NCBI GenBank assembly: GCA_023053545.1 | Contig: JAKZAN010000007.1 | Location: forward strand, 1,736,001-1,800,000 | Direction: 5' to 3' | DNA length: 64,000 bases | From: Lepidurus packardi | Lineage: Eukaryota > Arthropoda > Branchiopoda > Notostraca > Triopsidae | Part shown: piece after piece, positions 27,560-39,300 of the stretch | Numbering within the stretch: the stretch's first letter is position 1 | Layout: every line of letters begins with the position of its first letter | Translations under genes and position numbers: made by a program | Notes under the pieces: generated by a model | What the model was told of the DNA's origin: nothing | The model's input: only the letters and a program-made list of their open reading frames with translations | The model's database searches: none

Positions 27560-28250
27560 ATTTTCGCTCTTTTTACTACGTAAAGAACACGAAAAACACT
27601 CTAACCCTTAACGTTTAGCACGCGACCATTTTGACAACTGACAGTTCTTTACTTCTCACCCTGCTCACTATTGCATTGAGCGCCACTTACCGAGGAGACA
27701 TTTCCCGAAGCGCGCACGCTGAATTCCTTGCACCTGCCACAATACACATTGGCGAGGCCAACCCAGGTATCATACAAAACAGTGTATCTAGGTTTCATAA
27801 ACTTATATACTGTGTTATACAACAAATTTGAAATTAAATAAATACATTTTTGACCATTTAGTATAACCTCACATACTTTATTGCAACTAATAAGACTCGA
27901 AATCTTGTGTAGCATTTTAAATAAGCTAATCTGTGATACAGAAAGGGGTCACCAGGGGAAAAAAGGTACTATAAATACAGCGATTAATATGAATTATATG
28001 CCCTGCCTAAAGACCTAACTCTATACACCATTTGCACCCAAGCTCATTTTTAGAATTAAAACCTGTAAGCTCTCAAAAGAGAAACAAAAAATCTTTGGTT
28101 TCATTAAGTAGTTAAAAAAGTAAAACAGGGAAGCTTACTGCTATTCACCCCTGACAACCAAGCCACTTACTTCAATTACGTACACTAAGCATGTACTAGA
28201 AAAGTGTTGCAACCAAAACCGTTCAACAAAGAGTTGTGTCATAACATGCG
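27560..28250. promoter_or_regulatory. Spacer: neurobeachin promoter/5'UTR and RapGEF1 3'UTR
   Basis: About 690 bp separate the neurobeachin start codon from the RapGEF1 stop codon; both genes are on the minus strand. The part next to 27560 must contain the neurobeachin 5' leader and promoter, while the part below 28250 is the RapGEF1 3' untranslated region. No TATA box is clearly placed. A minus-strand AATAAA lies within it (see 27877-27882). Confidence 0.6.
27877..27882 (-). promoter_or_regulatory. Candidate polyadenylation signal of RapGEF1
   Basis: TTTATT on the plus strand, i.e. AATAAA on the minus strand, lies about 370 bp downstream of the RapGEF1 stop codon and about 320 bp upstream of the neurobeachin start codon. 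Its position between two same-strand genes fits a transcript end. Hexamers of this kind occur by chance in AT-rich DNA, so this is only a candidate. Confidence 0.35.
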
Positions 28251-31200
28251 TTATTTCTTGTAGCCATTGGCTGATCCTCGAGGTCGAATCGACTCGGAGA
28301 TTTGCCACATGGACTCTTCGCTGACATAATCGGCGAAATCGTTGAAAAACGCTATAATGCGTTCGTTTTGCCGAAAGTTGTAGTGACTACAACAAGAAAC
28401 GGATTGACCACAATTACGCAAAAAATAAAATAATATTCAGTACCTTTTCTTGAACCGTTTCATAGTCTCCAATATATGAAACTGTTGCCAGCGCTTTGCA
28501 AAATTTATGCGTCCGTCTGGCAATAAACCAGCGTTACCAACATGAACGAAGGTCAAGTCTTGCAATATTAACCCGCTAATGGGAAAGGAGAGCAAAATTA
28601 CGATAAAATTAAGACTGACAGCCAGATTTGTTAACTACTTACATATAAGGTATGCAAGGAGGTTCGGTGTCAGAGAGAGCTTGCCGGTAAGCTCGAAAAC
28701 TGGAAGAACTATCGATCAAGGCACAATATTCTTGGAGACCGTCTGTAATACACTTTTGCCACTCCAATCTCCGGACAGGTGCGGAATCCAAGGCTGATAA
28801 TAAAGCCAAGTATGAGTTAAAGTTATTAAACCTGCGCAGATGCTTCATGATCTTAATAAACTTCATAACATAGCGTTCTCGATCTTTAGCTTCTCTCTGT
28901 TCCAATATCCTCGACCGTGCCCTAAAAAACAAAGAGACTATATCTTTGCACTGATCAACTAAAGAAGCAAAATAGAATGTTGCGAACGTTTTGGGGGAAT
29001 TACCAATAGGACATGTTGTTAAAATGCTCTGTGAATTGCGTTAGGTTTGGGGACTTTTCTTCTTTCTGTTCCTGGGCCCAGATGAGTACTTCAGAAATTT
29101 CGATGTCTTGGAAATATTTGGAATCCAATAATGTCATTTGTTCAGCTAACTCTTCCGACTTGAAGTCAAGTAAGGTGCTGGGTCTAAACATAATCACAAT
29201 AATGCAAAAACGGTCATTATTTGCAAAGCTGTACCTCGTAGACACGCCTTTGCTAGACACGGTTGGCAACGGCGCCAGTTGCCTCTGTCTTGCTGTGTAC
29301 TTTTCGATAATTTTCACTCGCAGCGCTCTAGCCAGAGCCAAATTCCCGGCGGCCACTAACTGGACTTGAAAATCAATCAAACGCTGCAGCAAAGGTTCAA
29401 GTACATCCGACGTTCTAAAATTGAAAAAAGAAAGTAAGTCTAAAAAAGGAGTTTATTCGGAAAAGCGAGTAAAAATTACGCTAGGTCGTCCACTATGCTA
29501 ACCAAAAGAGAAAATGAGTTGCGAGCAGCCCTTTGGTGAGCGGGATCTGGTTTGCTGGATAATGAATTGAAGCGAAAAATTAACTTGGTGATTAAATCTT
29601 CAGGTGATAAAAATGTACGATACGTCGTGATAAAAGCATCTTGATATAAAAATTCTGCGAACGGAATAAATTCACATTATGTACACGCATTTTTCAGCGA
29701 GATTAAGACATTACCTTTTCTATGAGTTTTGGTTGCGGTAACAATCAAAGCATTAATAGATCCACCTCTGACTTCAGATCCATCGTCTTCTTTTTCATTA
29801 AAAACCAACTGGCCTGCCAAATCCAACTGTTCCAAGTCTTCATCGTCTCCTATGAGAGTCGACACACTGGACTCGTCCTTGGAGTCCACAGATTTGGCAT
29901 CTTCAATTGCCCTACAGAAATACCTCTCATAATGAATACCTTTTCGTCAGTTTTTGCTGTCAACAAAGTAGATACCTTGGAGAGAATTTGGGTGAAGGTG
30001 GCGGTGCGACATCCTTATTGGGCACAGCTAAAGGTGGTTCTAAAGATGTGGGCGGCAAAGGCAGTTTAATTGCTGTTCTGGTGGTGTCCTCTACAGCAGG
30101 TCTAGGACGATTGCTCCTTTTCTTTGGGGGCAAAGCAGGTGGTAAAAATTCGCGTACTATATTATTCGCGTCCAGGGGCCAAGCCGACTCTGATCCTATG
30201 CTAGTTTGAATTGAACTTCGCACAAACTCTCTTACGTTGGGATGCGAATACTCCCCCACCATTTCCATGTACGTCATAACTAAATTACATAAATTAGTAA
30301 AGTTTCGCGTCTGCAAAGCACTTATTGGACATACTCTGCTTTTTTTTTGGTGGCAATGGAGGAGGAATTGCACTATCACCACTGAAAGAGCACTTTTGCA
30401 TCATGGAGAAGGACTGGGACGAAAAACTAACGGTGGTATTCCCCTCCATCATTTCGTGCGATTTCGATGACGCACGGAAGGCAGTTTCGACAGACCCATC
30501 CGGCTATAAGACCAAGCCAAGTTTATTAAACGTTAATTTAAGGAACCAAATTTGTACCTGATCCATGTTGTCGTACATGGATAAAATTCGTTGACTTTCT
30601 CGTTGTCTTTTTTTCAAAGGCAAAGCAGGCGGCACATTGAGGATCAAAGCATTGGGATCACTCGAGCTTTCCATAAAGACACTATGGTTGACGTATTGCT
30701 CTGCGTTTCTAAACCATTTCAATCTGTCCTCGTTCAGGCCCAAAGAAAACGACGAAGATGTCGCAGAAGAAAGGAAAGATCTAGATTCATGGGTTAATGA
30801 ATGTGATGAAGAAGACCACGACTCATGGTGGAGCTGCGATTCGAACTTTTCTTCGTGTTTGAAAAAATTGTTGCTGCTGTTAGACGTAGAGAAACTATTC
30901 CGATGCGCGTTGTGCAGCCAGTCTTCTACATTGCATAAGCTCATGGGCAGAAAGTCAGCTTCAAGTAAAGTTGGCGAAGATAGTGCAGACATTTGACTTC
31001 CACACTGCGACCGTTTCTTTGGCGGAAGAGGAGGGGCTAAGGTGTTCAACAGTTCTTTCGCAGGAGAGTCCTCCCACAGTTTTCTGATTTTTTAAAAAGG
31101 ACAAATATGTAAGAAAATGCCATAAAATCTTTTTTAACACAATTATTTAAGACAGCCATAACGTGTAGTAGAAATTACTTACGGAAGAGCCAATGGTGGT

Positions 31201-32394
31201 TTAGGAGGCGGTGTATCATTTCGAAAGGGTCCTGCACGATTAAAGTCATAGCTCACTGGAAAAGATGACTGAGATTCAGTAAATGTGCTCTGAACTTCCA
31301 CAGGTTGAAGACCCTGCATAAAAAAAGGTATAACGGCGTGTCTACAGTAAGTCACCACGAAAATGAAAGTCTCTCACCAATGCCCATTCTTGGGCAGGGG
31401 CTTCAACAGGGACTAGAACAGTAGAAGATGTAGCTCCTAGGCTTGAGGGTAAAGGAGAGGTGGGACTGACACCTCCTTGCCAATTAGATGCAAGTTTTTC
31501 CAGTACGAAATCCACCAAATTCTAATGGAATGAGTTTAGGGAAATTTCGTGCTTTTCCTTTTTTGAACGGAATTCCAAATACTTGTAAACCGTTCCACAG
31601 TGATTCAGCAACACCTTTGGCTTCCTCTGCAAGGGTCTGGTCTTTTTCTTTCTCGAGGAAAGTTTCTTCGTCAAGTAACAATATATCATCGGACCAACGA
31701 ACTAATTGTGCAAGGTTCTGGTGTACTAAATTACTGGCCGATATCAGGGCAGAACTATAGGAAGCAACAGATGAAAGACTGTTTTTTGTTGTGTGGTAAT
31801 TTTAGCACTATGGGTCTTACCTAGGATAGTGTGAGGGTAACAGATTGGTTAAGATTGCTTGTAAGGCTAAAACTGTCTCCAAGATAACAGAAGCAGACCC
31901 TGGCAACATTTCCAGTTTCTTCTTAATAACAACATCCTTATAATAACGCAATGCATGGTTAACCTACTGACAACCAAAAAAGTTAGAACACAATTGGAAA
32001 GCAAGAGTAATGTACCTCTGTTAATTTCTGACGTAAAAGAATAGCATGAGGATTGTCTGGAGTCACATGAAGAGTGCTGTCGCCCTGAGAGTTCAGCTGT
32101 TCATTACTTTTGGAAGCTGCCTTAATTTTGCTGGCTTGTAAGTCAGATTTGTATGCACTGGACAATTTTTGCTCAAGGACAGAAGTACTGGGAGATCTTA
32201 TATTGGATAGTATACCCAAAAAATCTTCCTTAAATGACCTCGCCCTTCTGAAACGTCCTTTCTTGAGTTCTCCAGAACCAGATGTACCATTTTTGGGTGA
32301 GACACTGGAATCTATATGTGAAACGTAAGTAAGTGATATACAGATATAAAAACTAAGTTTTTTTGCATTAACCTGGAGTTTTTCTAGACGACAT
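28251..32394 (-). CDS. C3G: Rap guanine nucleotide exchange factor 1 (C3G)
   Basis: C3G activates Rap1 downstream of Crk adaptors in adhesion and receptor signalling. Exons in order: 32373-32394, 32016-32311, 31821-31963, 31583-31754, 31378-31521, 31183-31314, 30558-31083, 30335-30503, 29976-30279, 29715-29911, 29480-29654, 29235-29414, 29004-29183, 28643-28921, 28444-28575, 28251-28386. They give about 1,061 residues, start MSSRKTPDSS, end GYKK-stop. Residues about 100-300 are the helical N-terminal domain (ALRYYKDVVIKKKLEMLPGS). The middle carries several Crk-SH3 ligands (PPLPPKKR, PPALPPKKR). The REM domain is near 690-770 and the CDC25 GEF domain near 820-1050, with NLTQFTEHFNNMSYW and HLRRFNNFNSYLALLSALDS. 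One extra base breaks the frame in exon 31183-31314. Identification is firm; all key GEF segments are present. Confidence 0.96.
29976..31314 (-). CDS. C3G: RapGEF1 proline-rich Crk-binding region
   Basis: Exons 31183-31314, 30558-31083, 30335-30503 and 29976-30279 encode a proline-rich series: PPPKPPLALP, then APPLPPKKR, VPPALPLKKR, IPPPLPPKKK and LPPALPPKKR. Four of these match the P-x-L-P-x-K core that binds the first SH3 domain of Crk in vertebrate C3G; the first is looser. The linker between them is Ser-rich and poorly conserved. The short intron 30280-30334 (55 bp) has a clear donor (GTATGT) and branch-like TTTACTAAT before its acceptor. Confidence 0.85.
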
Positions 32395-33073
32395 TGCGCT
32401 ATTTTCGGGTTTTTACTCGTAAGAACATCGTAAGAAAATTTGGACAAAAAGGCGTACACTATCGTGCCGCTCCGTCTCCTACAACTTCCAAAGCAAAGTT
32501 TGTCCAAACAAAATGCCGAACAGCGAAAAGGGAAGACGACAAGGAATACAAAGCTGTGAACTGTCACGAAACATGAATGAATCCACTCGCTTGATCTGGA
32601 TTTTGTTTCAAAACCAGCCAAAGACGAAAAATTCGCAGCAGACCAAGAACACATTTGGTTTAGTTGAAAATCTTTTGTACGGTCGACTAAGTCGAGGATG
32701 GCAGCAACAGCACAGATTGGGTTTTCCTTCGTACCTGGTGAAGTAGCGCAAAAAGTATGCTTTGTACTTTTGAACATCAAACTTCTGGTACCACACTCTA
32801 TTATCCTTTTAAATGTTATGTACAATGAAAACCGCTTAACAGAAATCGAAAGGACCGGAATATTTTTTTCGTGTTAAAAGGAATGCGTGCTAACAGATTT
32901 GCAAAAAAACCTAGATAACCAAAAAACTGTCGTAATAACCGAGTTAGTATTCAAATTTATACTCGTACATTGACAGTCTATACATTTGAAAGCACAAATA
33001 GTACATTTTAAAGCATTTTAACAGACAGGAAATAAAAATGAAATGTTTTGACTGCCCACGGACTGTTGGGGCC

Positions 33074-33147
33074 AGAAAGACGAAAATTTGAACTTCCTAA
33101 GGCTCTACAATTGTAGAGCCTTAGGAAGTTCAAATTTTCGTCTTTCT
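33074..33147. repeat. Perfect 74-bp palindrome
   Basis: Arms 33074-33110 and 33111-33147 (37 bp each) are exact reverse complements with no spacer, centred on CTACAATTGTAG. Symmetry stops sharply at both ends. It lies inside the TIR element at 32823-33441. A spacerless perfect palindrome of this size is unstable in vivo and can also arise as a sequencing or assembly artefact. Confidence 0.9.
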
Positions 33148-33173
33148 CTGTCTCCGTCTCCCTCTGCCAATTT

Positions 33174-33229
33174 CCGTCTCCCTCTGCCAATGGGGAGGGT
33201 TAACCCTCCCCATTGGCAGAGGGAGACGG
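33174..33229. repeat. Perfect 56-bp palindrome next to the first
   Basis: Arms 33174-33201 and 33202-33229 (28 bp each) are exact reverse complements centred on GGGTTAACCC. The motif CCGTCTCCCTCTGCCAAT occurs twice in direct orientation (33154-33171 and 33174-33191), so the left arm of this palindrome also duplicates the segment joining the two palindromes. Confidence 0.9.
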
Positions 33230-33553
33230 TTCTTAAGTAGACAAACGTATTTTGTCGTCCAAAAATAATTTTTCACAACAAAACTATCTTGTTATTGGCT
33301 CCAAGAGGCGAATTTGTTTCGTGTTAAGTGGTTTTCGTTTCGTGTTAAAAAGAAACAAATGTACGGAATTGCATAGCGTTTTGTCCGGGCCGGTATACCA
33401 TTTTGTGTTAACAGGCTTTTCGTTTTAAACGGTTTTCACTGCACTCTCAAAGTAATCCAAAATTTACCAAAGGCCATAGGGGGTACCTGCACTGGGATTA
33501 GTGCTTTCCAATTAAAGCAATTAGGCAGAGTCGAACATCTTGTCGCATCGCTA

Positions 33554-35890
33554 ATGGAATACGCGGAGTCGTCTAATCGAGCTCGGATGAACACATTACT
33601 TTCCAGTCTGACGACTCCTCCGATGACTTTAGAAGTTGCGCTGCCTAAAGAAAAGGGGATGTCACAACCAGCTGGTAGAACAAACGAAACTTCTTCTACT
33701 AGGCTATACATAAAGACTGATGATATCGAGGCTCGAGTGCCTCATCAGCATTATGGATCATCACGCAAAAAGAAGAAACAGAAAAAAACGACTACTATCA
33801 TCACTACCATTAGTCCGTTTGTTACAACTAGTCTTGAAACGGGATCTGCGAAACAAGTAATTCTACTAACGTCATCCTTGGAACTGTATTATCTCATTTT
33901 CAGTACGAAAGTCAAGTACCCAAATCTGTCGGTAACACACGTCCTTCCGGGAATATGCAGGAAAACGATGAGGATAAAGATATCGTATTAGCTTCTGTCC
34001 TTGGATCCAGCTTATTACCAAAGCGAGATGAACGGACGACTGTATTATCTACCGTAACGACTCCGCTATCAACGGAATTTAGTGATGCAAGATTACATTT
34101 CGTCCATTCAACCTTGGGCTCACTTCTTCATGGAAATCCGAAAGAAGACAAGAATCAACAGACTACAACCATTACTGCTGAAACTACTTTCCCTAGTCCA
34201 TCACAAACTCTGCTGGTCGAGAGCACAATTGCATTTGCCATGACTATGTCGCTGGCGCCTACACGGTTATCGACTACCATATTAGCAATGACCAATACTA
34301 CGGTCAGTACATCTTCCACAGAAGAACTATCCACTACCCATAAAGAAGATAGCAAAATGCAATCCAGCGTCAAAATATCCTATCCTACTTTAATGAGTCG
34401 TTCCACAATCAATATATTTTCCAACTCAACTACGTTTAAACCAACAATGCAACCCGCAAAATCTATAAGCTTAATTCCAGTAAAAAATATTGCAAAAGGT
34501 ATTAGAATTCAGCTCGGATAGAACCAAACGCTTCAATATTCATATAATTGTATTCTTATAACTTCTCTAAATTCTTCGACAGATCGTGTTACGCTAAATT
34601 GGAGTGGGTCACCTTATGGGGACGACACTGTAAATTATCATCGTCAAAAACGTTCGGATGAATATGCCTTTATTTCTCTCGTTGCCAGCGTTGTATATGG
34701 CAGTTTGTATACGAGCCTTGCAGCAGGCATAATTCTCATGTTTTCTTCCCTAACCGGGCTCTGTGGAGGTGTTTGTAAAGTGACTGTCTGTCTAAAATTG
34801 GTAGGTCATTCGCCGTTCTAAAGTTTTCAAGATTAACATGTATATTGCTTTGACAGAGTATTGTCGGAGCGTTAGTTATTATCTTGATGGAGGTGAGTGC
34901 TGCTGGGTTGATCCTCTACGCATATGATTCCATAGCAAATGGCCATGAGCACTCTATTTTACGTCGAGCATTTGACCTTCTTTGCCATTCAGCAAGTTTT
35001 TGCTTAAATCCTACCGTTCTAGTACTAATGGGGTCTTTCTTTTGCCTTGCAGTACTCGTACAAGTAAGTATTGCTATATGACACACTCAGGCCCGTACCC
35101 AGGGGGAGGGGGGTTAACCCGAGAACTTGAAATCCTATTTTTTTCGTATACCATATTTCCGGTAAGGAAAGGGGGATACGAAAAAGGAGAAAAGTTATCG
35201 CGTTCTTCGAGCTTCAAAACAGTCAAACAAAACCAAAGCTCCATTCGAAATAAACTTCTCAAGTACGATATGCTAGAAAAACGTATATTTTTCATTTGCG
35301 GAAACATTTCGGGGGGGGGGGGGGGGGTTAAACCCCCCGAACACCCCCCCCTGGGTACGGGCCTGGACACACTCGCCAACAACCTAACGTATGACTTTAA
35401 TCAAAGCTGATATCTTAGTTGGGATCCTTAACATTGAGCTATCGTATGGTCCAAGACGCTGTGAACCCTGAAACTGAGAACGGAAATAATTACCCAGCCG
35501 TATCTAACTATCCCATAGTGATGCCTGAAATGAACAGAAATATGATGATTACCAGTAATCTACGCACATTTCGAAGAACATATTTCATTATTCCTGTGCA
35601 AAAAATAAAGCGCGTTTTCATTGACGTTGCGATTGTTCACAGGTCAACAAAGAATGGAAGCGATGCACAATCAAATGATGCAGAATCAAATGATGGGGAA
35701 TATGTCTCGCATGAACATGGCCTACACCACGCCAATGATGCAAACTGCCGCTCATTCCATGACAATGGCGCAACCAACGATTCCCATGTATTCGTTACAG
35801 CTGCCACCAGCAAGTTTGCCCACTTACGTTCAACCGCACATCATACAAGCTCCAACTAATCCGCCTCGTACTATCAGCATTATCACGTAA
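33554..35890 (+). CDS. Unrecognised Ser/Thr-rich protein with three membrane segments
   Basis: Exons 33554-33856, 33904-34498, 34583-34800, 34857-35063, 35419-35554 and 35643-35890 join in phase and give 568 residues from this ATG. The N-terminal ~300 residues are Ser/Thr-rich and mucin-like. A furin-type RQKR-S lies near residue 323, directly before a hydrophobic segment (about 327-350); two more follow at about 374-395 and 424-448. The tail is Met/Gln-rich (MHNQMMQNQMMGNMSRMNM). The stop is followed 6 bp later by AATAAA. The true 5' end is uncertain: the frame stays open upstream to about 33379, into a transposon end, no signal peptide is visible, and an upstream exon may exist. I do not recognise the family. 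The gene converges on the Thr-rich gene at 36353-41364. Confidence 0.7.
35088..35365. mobile_element. hAT-like MITE in an intron, with 8-bp target duplication
   Basis: The 278-bp element begins CAGGCCCGTACCCAGGGGG and ends with the inverse of the same sequence. It is flanked on both sides by the exact octamer GACACACT (35080-35087 and 35366-35373). Terminal CAG...CTG repeats with an 8-bp duplication are the hallmark of hAT transposition. There is no coding capacity. A G-run near 35313-35328 faces a C-run near 35345-35352. It lies in the intron between exons 34857-35063 and 35419-35554 and does not disturb the splice sites. The intact target duplication suggests a fairly recent insertion. Confidence 0.88.
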
Positions 35891-35896
35891 GAGTAA

Positions 35897-35902
35897 AATA
35901 AA
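35897..35902 (+). promoter_or_regulatory. Polyadenylation signal of the three-membrane-segment gene
   Basis: AATAAA begins 7 bp after the stop codon ending at 35890, giving a very short 3' untranslated region. This fits the end of a plus-strand gene whose convergent neighbour ends at 36353. Confidence 0.55.
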
Positions 35903-36352
35903 AGAACGATAGATATTTGTAGCATGCAAAGTTTGTATTTCAAACCTTTCAAAAATTATTAGGATATGAAGACTCATCATTGCCACGAAAAATACGTCCA
36001 AAAAACTGCCGTTTGCGTTATTACGACCATGTAGCAGACGAGCGACCAGCGCAATTTTAAATTACATCGAAACAGGCTTTCGAACCTACAAAAACTTTGG
36101 AATTGGCTAACCGAAAGTCAAACAGCACCGTAGTTCAGCCATTTTTTGTTACAAAGACAATCTAAAAATAAAATCAAGCTTTTTCGTCATATTAGTGAAT
36201 ACTTTGTAGAATTAAAGCTTATGTTTGATGTCTTCGCTACGAAAACTATCAAACGCTTTTCAGTGGAGCTAAGAAAAAATTGAGTTGCACGACTGCCTTA
36301 TATACACTATTTACTGCTGCTTCTGAACACTCTTGCAAATTGAATTCTAATT

Positions 36353-39300
36353 TCATCCGACAAGCCCAGGAAACCCTAATGGATTAGGAAATAATCCCGG
36401 GAATGATGTGGGCTGAACCGGAATCGTTGCAGTCGTGTAGGTCGTTATGATGGTAGGAAAAATCGATGTGGACGTTACCGTCGTGTACGTTGTTTGAGCT
36501 CGGAAAATAATACGGTACACTTTCAATTCAGTGCTTGTAGTAATAATTTCCGTGGTTACAGGCGAACTTGTAATAGTGTATTGCTGGAATGGATTTGCTA
36601 ATCCACTCAACGTCGTCGTCCCGAGTTCCATGTCCGTGACGGTAGTTGTGCCTATTGTACGTGAAATGGTAGTGAAGACTGTTCTAGCGCCGTCCCACAG
36701 GGGAATAATATTGGTTTGGACAATTTCGCTCGTCTTGACAACAGGGCGTGTTGTCGTGATAATCTGCACATTAGAAGCAGCGCCACCTCCTAATCCTGGT
36801 AACCCGCCAAAACCACCCAAGCCAGGCAAACCGAATGGCAAGGCTCCATAAGGATTATAATAGCGATAAAGCGCTAATTGCTGCATCTGTTCTGGGGTAA
36901 GTCCATGAGTTTCTTGAGAGGGCGCCATTTGAGGACTATTCGCGTTCTTATCGCCTTCGTAAGCTAATCTAGTCGGCTGCTGCAAAGGCGGCGTTACCAA
37001 AACGGGCTCACCTGAACCGCCTACCGGTTCGCTGTTCAAGCTAGGCTGCAAATCCGTAAGTCGGTGTTTCTCCATTGAGCTTGGATCGAAGTCCGACCCG
37101 ATACTTGAAAGCAAAGGGTCTTGGAAATTAGCAGGTGGAAGAACTCGGTGTTCGTGGGTAATATCATCGTCGTATTCGTCATTTTCGCTGAATTCTAACT
37201 CACCGGGCAAAAGACGTTCGTTATGTTCAGAGCCCGCTTCTTGCAAAACGGTGCTTGAGTCTCGCAAAGTATTGCTTGGGATGAAGTGATAAAGGTCAGC
37301 CGCAGGGATGGTTTTGACGGCTGTTACTAAACGGGTGATGTAGTAGGACTGAGTTAGAGTTAGTCTGGACGTTTGACCTGCTTGTACAAAAGGCAGAATA
37401 GATGTTTTCTCCATAAGTTCAGTTGTGCTAAAAGTTTCCGTGACGGTTTCCAGAGGAATGGTAAGGGAGGCGGCGGCGAGGCTAACCGCAGGTAATGTGG
37501 CGATATCGCTAGAGTCTTTCAAGATGGACTCGTAGGGTTGAGTCGTGGCCAAAATATTCTCCGTTAACGGTAAACTGGGGTCAATGGGCACGTCACTGCT
37601 TACAACAACCTCAGGAATAAACTGCGGAGCTGGAGTGGGAGTAACGGCCCGGGTAAAGGTCTTGGTCATGGTAATGTACCTCGTGTTTTTCACCGTACCT
37701 ACGCGCATAACGTAAGGCGATTTGATGGTGGCTATCTCGAAATACAAATTGCCTTTGTAACCTTCTGGGGTAACCGTTTGGACGCGGAGCGTTTTAACCT
37801 CGGAGGGTTCAATTTCCTGCAGCTCTTCGCCCTCATTTGGGTCTGTTTGCGAATATGTTGGGACAGTAGAGGTTTCGTAGGGATCATCTTCGTACGCAGG
37901 AGTAGGTCGTCGCTCCGGTTGTTGTTTGACAATAGGAACGCGAGGCTTGGGTGAAGGTGTGTAGCGCCAACGAGTACTATCTCTTCTGGAGCCTGAATTA
38001 GCGAAATGACTCGAGCCTTGACGATTCCAACCCTGGTTAGCAGGAGTGTGTTCCGTGGTCGGATGCCGCGATCTTGAGTTGCTACTGTAACTTTGGGAGG
38101 AGGGCAGACCGGCCCGCTTATCGATCAAGCCTTGAGCTACAGGCAAATATTCCTGTTTGTCGACGGCCGAAGCTATTACTGTAGAAACAATTTCAGATGG
38201 TGCGTAACGTGTGTGTCGGGCAGAGTTCACGCTGGTTGAAAACTGGAACGAAGGCTTGATGGCAGTAATAGTCTGTTCTTCCTGATAGTCTGCATCATCT
38301 TCATAAAAGTCATCAGAAAGAGCACGGACTTCGCCTTTAAGAGAGTTAAGACGATTCTGTTTGACAGGCAAGGCCTGAAATGCAGACGGTTCTGAAATCT
38401 TATAGTTAAGTTTAGTGTCAAAAAGCGATTCCAAGGGCAAGCTGCTCTCGTCAAGGCTTTCAGGCTGCTGTGGAACTACGATGGACGCAGTCATAGAAGC
38501 GCTTGTAGACGAAGTTACTGTGGGGGTCGAAGATACTGCGATAGATTGCAGTTTGGCTTTCGAAGTCTTTGGTTCAACCTCTACGATTACTTCAGCTAAG
38601 CCGCGGTTGGGTAATAAAGAGGCTTCTACGACAACCGTGCTGTGACGTGGTTCTTTAAAAATGTGCGACGTACTTTCGACAACTTTGACATAACTTCCAT
38701 CGAGAAGAGTACCAATAACGGACGTCTCGTGAACAGTAGTAGTACCGTCGCGGACCATTGTGCCTGCCGTGGTGGTGATAACTCCCATCATAGGAGCCGC
38801 AGTTCCAGCGAGGTTGTTTACGAATCGGGATTGAACGACGCTGGGACTTAGTTTCGTACCCACATTCATTTCCATCCGAACCTCCATTTTTTGATTGGGT
38901 GGTTGAGATTTCGCCAAAATCTGGTCCGCAATTTTAGTACCAGCCTATTAAAAATAACACTTAACAAAAAATACTATTTTGAACAATTTCTGTTTTCAAA
39001 TTTTAAGGTAAAAATTTTGGAAAGTTACCTTCGTCGAACCGCTGCCCATACGAACATCAACGCGCGAACTTACAGCGACACGGATTTGCATAGTAGCTGT
39101 GGGAGCCACGCTCGGTTTCAAAGTGAAAAGTTCAGATTTGTTACGAATTGATGACGACGATGCTGTTGTTAAAGCCGGAGAAACGAGCTCTTTTGCCAGA
39201 AACTTACTTTCCCCGACAGGCAAATGTTTGCTCGCCTTTATCGACGGTACTTTCGTGGGTCGGATGCTGCTGTTATCAAACAAGCCTTCAAAGCCGATCG

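Larger units (their letters stand above)
32823..33441. mobile_element. TIR DNA element (about 620 bp) between RapGEF1 and the next gene
   Basis: The left end CAATGAAAACCGCTTAA and the reverse complement of the right end CAGTGAAAACCGTTTAA match over about 17 bp with two differences. The left end is preceded by TA (32821-32822), consistent with Tc1/mariner-pogo insertion; on the right the duplicate would be CA, so it is mutated or the boundary is approximate. The interior lacks a transposase and contains two perfect palindromes. It lies about 430 bp upstream of the RapGEF1 start codon, so it may contribute to or disrupt that promoter. Confidence 0.6.

Noticed and set aside
33436-33711. Minus-strand 91-codon open frame over the first exon of the three-membrane-segment gene
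   Set aside because: The plus strand has consistent splice phases into the next exon; the minus frame has no partner exons and ends in transposon sequence.
36531-36851. Plus-strand 106-codon frame
   Set aside because: Antisense of the Thr-rich secreted protein's coding exon.
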